11,954 nucleotides of DNA from contig JBQGCL010000048.1 of NCBI GenBank assembly GCA_052038485.1, forward strand, positions 1 to 11,954, given 5' to 3'. Below the pieces are notes generated by a model. It saw only the letters and a program-made list of their open reading frames with translations, searched no databases and was not told the DNA's origin. The position numbers and the translations under genes are program-made. Numbering within the stretch: position 1 is the stretch's first letter; each line of letters starts with the position of its first letter. Of this stretch, positions 1 through 7,188 are shown piece by piece. Origin of the DNA: JACVRW01 sp052038485. GTDB lineage: Bacteria; Actinomycetota; Thermoleophilia; Solirubrobacterales; Thermoleophilaceae.

Positions 1-865
1 TCCCGCCTGGGCCCGGGTACAGGTCGACGGCGAGGCCGAGCGGGTGCTCGCCGAAGCGCTCGTGGCCGGTGAACGCGTAGCCGTCGCCGACCTGCACGTG
101 GTAGCGGCGGATCAGGTAGAGGACGTCGCGCAGGATGCGGCGGTCGACGCGCGCCCACGACTGACCGGGGATCGGCACGAAGCGCCCGCCCCCGACGATC
201 GGCCGCAGCCGCCCGACGCTGCCGGACGGCCCGTAGTCCACGCGCTCGCAGGCGAAGTCGAGCTGGTCGAGCACCTCGGCCCGGACCGTGTCGCGCCCGG
301 AGCCGCAGGTGGCCGAGTCGGCGAGCTTGTCGCGCAGCACGATCGAGTCGTTCCCGCCGCCGCCGTCGGCCGAGTCGCCGCCGGTCCCGCCGTCCACCCG
401 GTCGTTGCCCTCGCCGCCGGTCACCGTGTCGAAGCCCTCGCCGCCGCCCAGGAGGTCGGCGCCGGTGCCGCCGGTCAGCGTGTCGTCGCCCGCGCCGCCG
501 TCGAGCGTCGCGACCGCGCCGACCACGGTCAGCGCATCGTTCCCGTCGCCGCCGCTCAGGTCGGCCGGCAGCGGCGCGCTCAGGGTGAGCACGTCGTCGC
601 CGTCGCCGAGCTCGGCCTCGACCCGGGTCGCGCCCGCACAGAGCGTGTCGATTCCCTGCGGGACGCAGCCGGCGCCCAGCGTCAGCGGCGCGCCGGTGTC
701 GGACACCACGACTCCACCGGTGCCGGGGCCGACGTCGACCGCGTTGTACTCGCCGGGCGCGGCCACGACGTGCAGCGCGCCGGCCTCGACCGAGACGGTG
801 GCCGCGCTCGCCGCGGTCGGCGCGAGCGCGAGGACTGCGAAGGAGGCGGCGACGGCTAGGCGCAC
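1..865 (-). CDS. Secreted RTX-repeat protein with M15-type peptidase domain (C-terminus off window)
   Basis: Read on the minus strand from a GTG at 865; 288 residues are visible and the frame is still open at the left edge. An in-frame TAG lies two codons upstream, so this GTG is the first possible start; a GAGG abuts it with no spacer, a poor ribosome site. Residues 1-21 form a signal peptide ending ASA. Residues 85-175 hold degenerate RTX-type calcium-binding repeats (GGxGxDxL-like: GGDGNDAL, GGAGDDTL, GGEGNDRV). Cysteines at 67/76 and 187/206 could form disulfides. From about residue 225 a new domain begins and contains HPLGLAVD at 274-281, matching the HxxGxAxD zinc motif of M15 (VanY/D-Ala-D-Ala carboxypeptidase-like) peptidases. 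The later zinc histidine would lie outside the window. Inferred role: an exported, calcium-stabilised peptidoglycan-acting enzyme. It starts 25 bases after the ABC permease gene on the same strand, so co-transcription is likely. Confidence 0.8.
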   Translation of the reverse strand, partial: MRLAVAASFAVLALAPTAASAATVSVEAGALHVVAAPGEYNAVDVGPGTGGVVVSDTGAPLTLGAGCVPQGIDTLCAGATRVEAELGDGDDVLTLSAPLPADLSGGDGNDALTVVGAVATLDGGAGDDTLTGGTGADLLGGGEGFDTVTGGEGNDRVDGGTGGDSADGGGGNDSIVLRDKLADSATCGSGRDTVRAEVLDQLDFACERVDYGPSGSVGRLRPIVGGGRFVPIPGQSWARVDRRILRDVLYLIRRYHVQVGDGYAFTGHERFGEHPLGLAVDLYPGPGG

Positions 866-890
866 CCTCTATGTCTCGGCCGAAGCTCGC

Positions 891-3440
891 CTATTCGTAA
901 GCCAGCGCCCTCAGCACGTCGAGCTTCGCCGCCCGCCGGGCCGGCCAGATCGCCGCGAGCACGCCCGCCAGCGCGGCCAGCAGCAGCAGGACGAACAGCG
1001 TCCCGATCGGATACGAGAGCTCGAAGCCCTCGTCGGCCAGCGGCCGCGACACGAGCGTCGCGAAGATCACGCCGAGGATCGTCCCGAGCACCGCTCCGAT
1101 CAGCGCCGTGATCACGGCCTCGTAGCGCACCAGGCGCCTCACCTGCTTGCGCGACATGCCGACCGCGCGCAGCATCCCTAGCTCGCGCGTGCGCTCGTGG
1201 ATCGACAGCGCCAGCGTCGTCACGATCCCGAGCAGCGAGATCACGATCGCCAGCGCCAGCAGGACATAGAAGAAGCCGAGCAGCTGGTTGATCTGCTGCT
1301 CGAGGTCGTCCTTCAGCTCCTGCTGGTTGAGCGCCTCCACGGTGGCGAACTGCGCCTTGACCTTCTGCTCGACCTGCTCCTTGACCTGCTCAGGGTTGGC
1401 GCCCTGGTCGAGCCTGAGGAACGTCATCGTCGGCTCGCGGGTGCCGAAGTCCCGGCTCAGCGTCCGCTCGGGCACGACCAGGTTGCCGAGCAGGTCGGCG
1501 TTGTCCTTGATCGTCCCTTCGACCGTCAGCGGGACGGTGCGCTCGAGCGCGGTGCGGAGCCGGATCCGGTCGCCCACGTCGATGTCGTTGCTGTTCGCCC
1601 AGGCGTCGTCGAGCACGGCGCCGTTGGGCGGCAGCGTGGTGAGCGTGTCGGGGTCGCCCTGCTTCCAGTCCAGCTTGAGCACGTCCGACACCGTCGCCGG
1701 GTCGACGCCCGAGACGCTGATGTCCTTGCCCTCGTAGACGCCGCCCGCGAAGCTGAGCGACGAGACCGTCCTCACGCCCTGGACCGTCTCCGCCGTGCGG
1801 CCGGCCTCCGAGCTGATCGGCGAGAACCCGTCGGTGTTCTGCAGGACTATGTCGGCCTGGAAGTTGCGGTCGATCGCGTTGCCGATCGAGGAGCTTATGC
1901 CGGCCGCGAACACGGTCACGAACACGACGACCGCCAGGCCGATCATCAGCGCGCCGGCGGTGACCGCCGTACGGCCCGGCTTGCGCACCGCGTTCTCGCG
2001 CGCCAGCCGGCCGGTGACCCCACGCAGCCGCTCGAGCGGCCAGCCGATGAACGAGGCCAGCGGTCGCACCAGGCGCGGGCTGAACATCGAGACGCCGAAC
2101 AGCGTCGCCACGGCTCCACCGCCGACCAGGGCGGCCGCGGCGTTGGAGTCGTCGATCGAGCCGAGCAGGCCGTAGGCCGCCATCGCGAGGCCGCCGAGCG
2201 TCAGAAGCGTCGCGAACGCGAAGAAGATCTTGCCGCGGCCGCGGCCCTCGGGCAGCTCGGCCTCGAGCAGCGCCGCCATCGGCGACACGCGCGTAGCGCG
2301 CAGGGCCGGCGTCAGCGCCGCGGCCAGCGTGACGATCAGCCCGACCAGAACCGAGACGATGATCGTCCGGGTCTCGATCACCATCCCGGTGTTGGGCAGG
2401 TCGATGCCGAAGCCCTTGAAGATCGCGTTGAGGCCGGCCGCGAACCCGATCCCGGCCAGCACGCCAAGGAACGCACCGAGCAGCCCGATGATCGTCGCCT
2501 CGCCGATCATCCCGCTCAGGATCTGCCCGCGCGTGGCGCCGAGCGTGCGCAGCAAGCCGAGCTCGCGGATGCGCTGGGCGACGGTGATCGAGAACGTGTT
2601 GAAGATCAGGAAGCTGCCGACCAGCAGCGCGACCCCGCCGAAGACGAGCAGGATCACGCGGAAGAAGCTGAGGTCGTCCTTGATGTCCTGCGACTGGCGC
2701 GCGGCGGCCTGCTGCCCGGTCTCGACGACCAGCCGCGGCGGCATGACGCGGTCGATCCGCTTGGCGAGCTGCTCGGGCTTGACGCCCGGGGCCGCCTGGA
2801 CGGAGATCCCGTCGAGCTCGCCCACCTTGTCGGTCAGGCGCTGCGCCTCCGGCAGCGTCAGCTGTGCCGTGCTCGAGCCGCCCGACGAGGTGTCGCCGAG
2901 GCGCTGGAGCCCGACGATCTTGTACGGCTTGACGCCGGCTTCCGCCGCGATCCGCAGCGTGTCGCCGATGCCGAGGTCCTCGCGGTCTGCGGTCGCCTCG
3001 TCGAGCGACGTCTCGTCCGCGGTCTGCGGCGGGCGGCCCTCGGTGTAGGTGAGCGTGTCGAACGGCTTGGGCGCCGTCGACGAGACGAACTCGGGCGCGA
3101 AGCTCGAGCTGAGCTGGTCGCCCTTCGCGTCGACGAAGCGGGCGATCGAGAAGATGCCGCCCTCGGCCTTCTCGACGCCGGGCACCTTGCGCACGTCGTC
3201 GAGGTAGCGCTCCGGGAACGGCGGCGGCTCGGTGTTGTCTCCCTGCGCCGTCGTGCTCGACGAGACGGCGACGTCCGTGCCGGCGTAGGCCACGTCGAAG
3301 ATCTCGTCGAAGGACTTGTTGATCGTGTCGGTGAGGACGTAGCTGCCGGCAATGAACGCGACGCCGAGCAGGACGGCCAGCACCGTCACCGAGGTGCGGA
3401 GCTTGCGCGACGCGAGGCCGCGCAGGGAGACCTTCCTCAC
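891..3440 (-). CDS. ABC transporter permease, two FtsX/MacB-type domains
   Basis: An 849-residue integral membrane protein that pairs with the ATPase encoded just upstream. I see about ten membrane segments: near 17-38, 262-285, 310-338, 359-381, 404-427, 436-456, 491-515, 718-746, 775-797 and 812-832. Two large extracytoplasmic domains (39-261 and 516-717) follow segments 1 and 7. The duplicated FtsX signature is clear: RIRELGLLRTLGATR at 290-304 and RTRELGMLRAVGMSR at 750-764. This is the tandem-FtsX layout of LolE/MacB-like exporters, which move lipoproteins, peptides or drugs or do mechanical work on envelope partners; the substrate here cannot be read. Translation begins at GTG 3440, sharing GTGA with the ATPase stop, preceded by GAAGGA with a good spacing, so the two are translationally coupled. 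A secreted RTX/M15-like protein follows after 25 bases. Confidence 0.92.
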   Translation of the reverse strand: MRKVSLRGLASRKLRTSVTVLAVLLGVAFIAGSYVLTDTINKSFDEIFDVAYAGTDVAVSSSTTAQGDNTEPPPFPERYLDDVRKVPGVEKAEGGIFSIARFVDAKGDQLSSSFAPEFVSSTAPKPFDTLTYTEGRPPQTADETSLDEATADREDLGIGDTLRIAAEAGVKPYKIVGLQRLGDTSSGGSSTAQLTLPEAQRLTDKVGELDGISVQAAPGVKPEQLAKRIDRVMPPRLVVETGQQAAARQSQDIKDDLSFFRVILLVFGGVALLVGSFLIFNTFSITVAQRIRELGLLRTLGATRGQILSGMIGEATIIGLLGAFLGVLAGIGFAAGLNAIFKGFGIDLPNTGMVIETRTIIVSVLVGLIVTLAAALTPALRATRVSPMAALLEAELPEGRGRGKIFFAFATLLTLGGLAMAAYGLLGSIDDSNAAAALVGGGAVATLFGVSMFSPRLVRPLASFIGWPLERLRGVTGRLARENAVRKPGRTAVTAGALMIGLAVVVFVTVFAAGISSSIGNAIDRNFQADIVLQNTDGFSPISSEAGRTAETVQGVRTVSSLSFAGGVYEGKDISVSGVDPATVSDVLKLDWKQGDPDTLTTLPPNGAVLDDAWANSNDIDVGDRIRLRTALERTVPLTVEGTIKDNADLLGNLVVPERTLSRDFGTREPTMTFLRLDQGANPEQVKEQVEQKVKAQFATVEALNQQELKDDLEQQINQLLGFFYVLLALAIVISLLGIVTTLALSIHERTRELGMLRAVGMSRKQVRRLVRYEAVITALIGAVLGTILGVIFATLVSRPLADEGFELSYPIGTLFVLLLLAALAGVLAAIWPARRAAKLDVLRALAYE

Positions 3441-4159
3441 GCCACTTCCTTCATCAGCTCGATCACGTCATCGGCGCTACCCGCGTCGCAGTCGTGCACG
3501 ATCTGGCCGTCGCGCAGCACGATCAGGCGGTCGGCGTGCGAGGCGGCCTCGGGGTCGTGGGTCACCATGACGACGGTCTGGCCGAGGTCGTCGACCGACT
3601 GGCGCAGCATGCGCAGCACCTCGTCGCTGGACTTGGAGTCGAGGTTGCCGGTCGGCTCGTCGGCGAACACGACAGCCGGCTTCGACACCAGCGCCCGCGC
3701 CACCGCCACGCGCTGCTGCTGGCCGCCCGACAGCTCGGCCGGGCGGTGGGTGAGCCGGTCGGTCAGGCCGACCGTCTCGACCAGGCGGCGCTCCCATTCC
3801 TCGTCGACCTTCTCGCCCGCGATCGACAGCGGCAGCACGATGTTCTCCTCGGCCGTGAGGACCGGGATCAGGTTGAAGAACTGGAAGATGAAGCCGAGCT
3901 TGTCGCGGCGCAGCCTGGTCAGGTCGCCGTCGTCGAGATCGGTGATCTCGACGCCGTCGAGCACGACCGACCCCGAGGTGGGGCGGTCGAGGCCGGCGAG
4001 GATGTGCATCAGCGTCGACTTGCCGGACCCCGACGGGCCCATGATCGCGCTGAAGGCGCCGCGTTCGAAGGAGACGCTCACCCCAGCGAGCGCGTCGACT
4101 GCGGCGTCTCCTTCGCCGTAGCGGCGACGTACGTCGGTGGCGGTGACGATCGAATCCAT
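3437..4159 (-). CDS. ABC transporter ATPase, MacB/LolD type
   Basis: A 240-residue nucleotide-binding subunit of the MacB/LolD/FtsE group. It has every expected motif: Walker A GPSGSGKS at 41-48, Q-loop Gln93 in FIFQFFNLIP, signature LSGGQQQR at 143-150, Walker B VVFADEP at 163-169, D-loop NLD at 172-174 and switch His201. The FNLIP sequence after the Q-loop and the GNLDSKSS sequence after Walker B are typical of this exporter group. The frame stays open upstream to 4993, but that stretch is antisense to the methyltransferase gene and is low-complexity. I therefore start at ATG 4159 (MDSIVTATDV), the normal N-terminus for the family, although no strong ribosome site precedes it. The stop overlaps the GTG of the permease. 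It is divergent from the methyltransferase across 63 bases, which must hold its promoter. Confidence 0.94.
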   Translation of the reverse strand: MDSIVTATDVRRRYGEGDAAVDALAGVSVSFERGAFSAIMGPSGSGKSTLMHILAGLDRPTSGSVVLDGVEITDLDDGDLTRLRRDKLGFIFQFFNLIPVLTAEENIVLPLSIAGEKVDEEWERRLVETVGLTDRLTHRPAELSGGQQQRVAVARALVSKPAVVFADEPTGNLDSKSSDEVLRMLRQSVDDLGQTVVMVTHDPEAASHADRLIVLRDGQIVHDCDAGSADDVIELMKEVA

Positions 4160-4222
4160 GCGGCGCAGGGTGCCAGGAACGCGGGTTGCATGTAGTACGG
4201 ATAACCGGAAGGCTCTCCCGCC

Positions 4223-4981
4223 ATGAGTGACGACATGTGGGGAACGGGGGACTTCAAGGCGGTCGCCGACAAGATCGCCGCCGGCGGTGAGCAGCTCGTC
4301 GAGTCGGCGGGGGTTCAGCCGGGCGAGGACGTGCTCGACGTCGCCTGCGGAACCGGCAACGCGACGATCCCGGCGGCCAAGCTCGGCGCCCGGGTGACCG
4401 GGCTGGACTTCTCGCCCGGGCTGATCGAGATCGCGCGCGAGCTGGGCTCCGATGCGATGGTCGAGGTCGACTGGATCGTGGGCGACGCCCAGGCGCTTCC
4501 GTTCGAGGACGACTCCTTCGACCGGGTGATCTCGATCTTCGGCCACATGTTCGCGCCCGACCACCGCGCGTCGGCGAACGAGCTGAAGCGCGTCTGCCGG
4601 CCCGGCGGGCGGATCGCGATCGCGTGCTGGACCCCCGAGGGCAACATCGGAAGGATGTTCAAGGAGATGAGCGTGCTCAACCCGCCGCCGCCCGACGGCT
4701 TCCAACCGCCGGTGCTGTGGGGCACCGAGGAGCACGTGCGCGAGCTGCTCGGCGACGACGCGAAGTTCGAGCGTCACGAGATCGTCTGGACGGACGAGTC
4801 GCCCGAGGCCTACGCGAAGTTCATGGAGGACAGCTTCCCGCCGCTGGTCGCGGCCCGGAAGTCGGTCGGCGACGACCGGGTGCACGAGCTGTACCTCGCC
4901 TACGTCCAGGCGGTCAACGAGGCCGACGACGGCAGCCTGCGGTTCAACGGCGAGTACCTGCTGGCGACGGTCGACGTGTAG
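4223..4981 (+). CDS. Class I SAM-dependent methyltransferase (Methyltransf_11 type)
   Basis: A 252-residue soluble methyltransferase. Motif I is VLDVACGTGN at 37-46 (SAM-binding glycine loop). The acidic residue that holds the ribose is Asp62 in GLDFS. The motif GDAQALPFEDDSFDRVIS at 87-104 is the usual UbiE/Methyltransf_11 sequence, and CRPGGRIAI marks the later strand. About 120 C-terminal residues, rich in acidic and aromatic positions, probably form the substrate cap; the substrate (small molecule or quinone-like) cannot be told from sequence. Start ATG 4223 has a ribosome site GGAAGG at 4207-4212 with a spacing of 10. The gene stands alone, divergent from the ABC operon and convergent with the TetR gene, whose stop codon is 21 bases away. 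Confidence 0.9.
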   Translation: MSDDMWGTGDFKAVADKIAAGGEQLVESAGVQPGEDVLDVACGTGNATIPAAKLGARVTGLDFSPGLIEIARELGSDAMVEVDWIVGDAQALPFEDDSFDRVISIFGHMFAPDHRASANELKRVCRPGGRIAIACWTPEGNIGRMFKEMSVLNPPPPDGFQPPVLWGTEEHVRELLGDDAKFERHEIVWTDESPEAYAKFMEDSFPPLVAARKSVGDDRVHELYLAYVQAVNEADDGSLRFNGEYLLATVDV

Positions 4982-5015
4982 CGGCGCGGCCATCCAGCCC
5001 TCCTAGAGCGCCGCT
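4980..5015. terminator. Possible hairpin between convergent genes
   Basis: The 8-base arms AGCGGCGC (4980-4987) and GCGCCGCT (5008-5015) are perfect inverted complements separated by 20 bases. They lie exactly at the ends of the methyltransferase and tetR genes. No T-run follows on either strand and the loop is long, so this is at most a weak, factor-assisted terminator; it may be chance in such GC-rich DNA. Confidence 0.25.
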
Positions 5016-5016
5016 C
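5003..5016. repeat. 14-base repeat at convergent gene ends, copy 1
   Basis: CTAGAGCGCCGCTC covers the stop and last codons of the TetR gene (minus strand, Ala-Ala-Leu-stop). The identical 14 bases recur at 6127-6140 at the end of mreB, also a convergent junction. It may be chance, since both proteins end Ala-Ala-Leu, or a shared end-of-gene element. Confidence 0.3.
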
Positions 5017-5572
5017 CGTTCACCACGAGTTCGACGATCCCCTCGAGGAAGGCGTCGTCGATCGGTTCACCCGTGAGCAGCAGCCGCAGGTGGATGGGCC
5101 CGATCACCGCCTCGATCACGCGGCCGGGATCGGTACCGGGCGCGACCTCGCCGCGCGCAATCGCGCGCTCGACGATCGTCCCGTCGAGCGCGAGGCGCTC
5201 GGTCCAGAAGCGCTGATTCGCGGCGGCCAGCCTGCCATCGCGCGGAGACTCGGCCGCGACCGCGCGTGCCATCGCCGCGACCTCCGGGGTGGCGGCATTC
5301 GCGGCCGCGGTCCGGGCGAGCTCCAGCAGGTCCTCGTGCAGCGAGCCCGTGTCGGGAACGGAGACGTGCGCGGACGCGCGCTCGAGCATCGCCTCCAGCA
5401 CGAGCTCCTCGCGCGTACCCCAGCGCCGATAGAGCGTCGTCTTGTGGATCCCGGCTCGGCGGGCGATCTGCTCCAGGCTGAGCGCCGAGTAACCGCGCTC
5501 CGCCAGCTCGGCGAGCGTCGCCGCGATCGCGGCCGCCCTCACCCGTGCGCTGCGGCCGCCCGGGCGGCGCAT
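5003..5572 (-). CDS. TetR/AcrR-family transcriptional repressor
   Basis: A 189-residue regulator. The N-terminal DNA-binding domain spans about residues 8-55, with the helix-turn-helix near 31-51: LSLEQIARRAGIHKTTLYRRW closely follows the family pattern. The rest is the helical ligand-binding and dimer domain, with no residues that reveal the ligand. The frame is open to 5665, but that longer start would place the operator inside the gene. ATG 5572 gives MRRPGGRS, the usual length, and has GGACGGAG about 12 bases upstream. The gene is divergent from the DDN-family reductase at 5624; a perfect palindrome lies between the two starts, so it very likely represses that reductase and itself, with release by the compound the reductase acts on (inference from arrangement). 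Confidence 0.93.
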   Translation of the reverse strand: MRRPGGRSARVRAAAIAATLAELAERGYSALSLEQIARRAGIHKTTLYRRWGTREELVLEAMLERASAHVSVPDTGSLHEDLLELARTAAANAATPEVAAMARAVAAESPRDGRLAAANQRFWTERLALDGTIVERAIARGEVAPGTDPGRVIEAVIGPIHLRLLLTGEPIDDAFLEGIVELVVNGAAL

Positions 5573-5592
5573 CGGCGTCGACGGCTCCGTCC

Positions 5593-5617
5593 TTAACGCA
5601 ACCACAAGTTGCGTTAA
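5593..5617. promoter_or_regulatory. Operator palindrome for the TetR repressor
   Basis: Perfect inverted repeat: arms TTAACGCAAC (5593-5602) and GTTGCGTTAA (5608-5617) around a 5-base centre CACAA. It sits 20 bases upstream of the TetR start and 6 bases before the first possible start of the reductase. Size and symmetry match TetR operators, and it is one of the few AT-containing stretches in the window. On the plus strand TTAACG and TAATGT, 16 bases apart, could serve as weak -35/-10 boxes, with the repressor then covering the promoter directly and the reductase mRNA being nearly leaderless. Operator function is inferred; the palindrome is seen. Confidence 0.82.
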
Positions 5618-5623
5618 TGTAGC

Positions 5624-6130
5624 ATGGTCGGTATGGAGAGCTACCACCGCTCGGCCCGCTTTCACCGGCTCGTGCGAAGGACCGCGGCGACGCGGCCGAT
5701 GGCGAAGGTCTACGCGGTCATCCAGGAACCCCTCGACCGACTCGTCTACCGCCTCACCCGAGGTCGCACGACGGCGTCGTCATGGCTTGCCGGCGTCGAA
5801 ATAGCGATGCTGACCACCACCGGAGCGAGGACCGGGCAGGCACGCACGCTGCCGGTGCTCGGCGTTCCGGACGGGGACGACACGATCCTGATCGCCTCGA
5901 ACTTCGGCCGCCGCAGCAACCCGGCCTGGTACCACAACCTGCGCGCCGACCCGCGCGCGACGATCGTGCTCGATGGCGTCGCGCGCGACGTCGCTGCGCG
6001 TGAGCTCACCGGCGAGGAGCGTGAGCGCTGCTACAGGCGCGGGGAGGAGATCTACCCCGGCTTCACTCACTACCGCCGCTGGGCCTCGAACCGCGAGATT
6101 CCGGTGCTTCGGCTCGAGGCCGTGCGCTAG
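5624..6130 (+). CDS. DDN-family F420H2-dependent nitroreductase/quinone reductase
   Basis: A 168-residue protein of the deazaflavin-dependent nitroreductase family (split beta-barrel, typified by mycobacterial Ddn), which uses reduced F420 to reduce quinones or nitro compounds. Family landmarks are in order: MLTTTGARTGQARTLPV (62-78), which contributes to cofactor phosphate binding, ASNFG (91-95), NPAWYHNLRADP (99-110), ELTGEERER (127-135), EEIYPGF (141-147) and the C-terminal NREIPVLRLE (156-165). Length is normal. ATG 5624 and in-frame ATG 5633 are both possible starts; neither has a clear ribosome site, and either would give a very short leader. It is divergent from tetR and probably under its control. 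Its stop overlaps the mreB stop in a shared CTAG. No F420 biosynthesis gene is visible here, so cofactor use rests on family membership. Confidence 0.9.
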   Translation: MVGMESYHRSARFHRLVRRTAATRPMAKVYAVIQEPLDRLVYRLTRGRTTASSWLAGVEIAMLTTTGARTGQARTLPVLGVPDGDDTILIASNFGRRSNPAWYHNLRADPRATIVLDGVARDVAARELTGEERERCYRRGEEIYPGFTHYRRWASNREIPVLRLEAVR

Positions 6131-6140
6131 AGCGCCGCTC
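6127..6140. repeat. 14-base repeat at convergent gene ends, copy 2
   Basis: CTAGAGCGCCGCTC is identical to 5003-5016. Here the first four bases hold both convergent stop codons. The adjoining 6129-6141 forms a small hairpin (AGAGC, 3-base loop, GCTCT) followed by TT, a weak terminator at best for the reductase transcript. Confidence 0.3.
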
Positions 6141-7152
6141 TTTCGAGCACGTCGATCTCTTCGAGCGCGTGCCCCGCGCCCAGCACGACGCAGGTGAGCG
6201 GGTCGTCCGCCAACGCGACGGGCACGTGGGTCTCTGCCTGGAGCCGCTCCGCGAACCCGCGCAGCAGCGCGCCGCCGCCCGCCAGCAGGATCCCGCGCCG
6301 GGTCAGGTCGGCCGCCAGCTCCGGCGGGGTGTTCTCGAGCGCGTCCTTGACCGCGTCGATGATCTCCGTCACGAGCGGTTCGAGCGCCTCGCGCGTCTCC
6401 GCGCTCGTCACCTTGGCCTCGCGCGGCAGGCCGGTCGCCGGGTCGCGCCCGCGCACGTCGGTCTGGTACTCGCTCTCGTCCGGCGAGCAGCCGCCGACCT
6501 CTAGCTTGACCGCCTCCGACGTCGTCTCGCCGATCGCCAGCCGGTGGTGGCGGCGGATGAACCCGGCGAGCGCCTCGTCGAAGTCGTAGCCGCCCACGCG
6601 CAGCGAGCGGGACACCACGATCCCGCCGAGCGAGATCACCGCCACCTCGCTGGTGCCGCCGCCGATGTCCACGACGACGTTGGCGAGCGGCTCCGCGATC
6701 GGCAGGCCGGCTCCGATCGCCGCCGCCATCGGCTCCTCGATCAGCTGCACCGAGCGCGCGCCGGCCGCCAGGCAGGCCTCCTCCAGCGCCCGCCGCTCCA
6801 CATCGGTGATCCCCGACGGCGCGCACATCACCAGCCGCGGATGCGCGAAGCGGCTCTTGTGCACGCGCCCGATGAAGTGGCGCAGCATCGCCTCGGTGGT
6901 CTCGAAGTCGGTGATCACGCCGTGGCGCAGCGGCCGCACGGCCGAGATCGAGGCCGGCGTCCGGCCGATCATGCGCTGCGCGTCCTCCCCCACCGCGTGC
7001 ACGTCGCCGGTGCGCGTGTCGATCGCGACCACCGACGGCTCGGACACGCGAATCCCCTCGCCCCTCAGGTAGGCGAGCGTGTTCGCCGTCCCCAGGTCGA
7101 TGGCGATGTCGCGCCCACCCAGGCGGGCTCGATGGCGTCGGCGCTGGCGCAA
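6127..7152 (-). CDS. mreB: MreB-type bacterial actin, rod-shape protein
   Basis: A 341-residue actin-fold ATPase that forms membrane-bound filaments and guides peptidoglycan synthesis. Phosphate-1 loop DIAIDLGTANT is at 15-25, SEPSVVAID at 37-45, LIEEPMAAAIGAGLPI at 137-152, phosphate-2 loop VVVDIGGGTSE at 159-169 and the adenosine motif LLAGGGALLRGF near 289-300. Length is that of the family. The start is a TTG at 7152, the only start codon between the upstream in-frame stop and the first conserved motif; AGGA lies 3 bases before it, a tight spacing. The very basic N-terminus (MRQRRRHRARLGGR) may bind the membrane surface. Unusually, mreC/mreD/pbp2/rodA are not next to it; it follows a two-component system by 36 bases and appears to be the last gene of that cluster. 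It may be one of several MreB paralogues in the genome. Confidence 0.93.
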   Translation of the reverse strand: MRQRRRHRARLGGRDIAIDLGTANTLAYLRGEGIRVSEPSVVAIDTRTGDVHAVGEDAQRMIGRTPASISAVRPLRHGVITDFETTEAMLRHFIGRVHKSRFAHPRLVMCAPSGITDVERRALEEACLAAGARSVQLIEEPMAAAIGAGLPIAEPLANVVVDIGGGTSEVAVISLGGIVVSRSLRVGGYDFDEALAGFIRRHHRLAIGETTSEAVKLEVGGCSPDESEYQTDVRGRDPATGLPREAKVTSAETREALEPLVTEIIDAVKDALENTPPELAADLTRRGILLAGGGALLRGFAERLQAETHVPVALADDPLTCVVLGAGHALEEIDVLERAAL

Positions 7153-7188
7153 AAGTCCTGCAAGCCTACGGGTTTGGCCCGCGCGGCC

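Noticed and set aside
340..610. A possible DNA repeat array or CRISPR-like periodicity
   Set aside because: The period comes from GGxGxD codons of the RTX repeats; units are degenerate and there are no spacers.
44..1181. Plus-strand open frames of 271 and 297 residues opposite the RTX gene
   Set aside because: Their Ala/Val- or Ser/Pro-rich sequence is the complement of the RTX repeats; the minus-strand protein has a signal peptide and family motifs.
1197..4121. A 974-residue open frame on the plus strand
   Set aside because: It is antisense to the ABC permease and ATPase, with low-complexity Arg/Glu/Asp/Leu-rich translation and no motifs. It is a GC-rich shadow frame.
4160..4993. A long N-terminal extension of the ABC ATPase
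   Set aside because: It would run antisense through the methyltransferase gene and is low-complexity; ATG 4159 gives the normal family N-terminus.
5573..5665. A longer TetR start at 5665
   Set aside because: It would encode the operator within the gene and add 31 residues not typical of the family.
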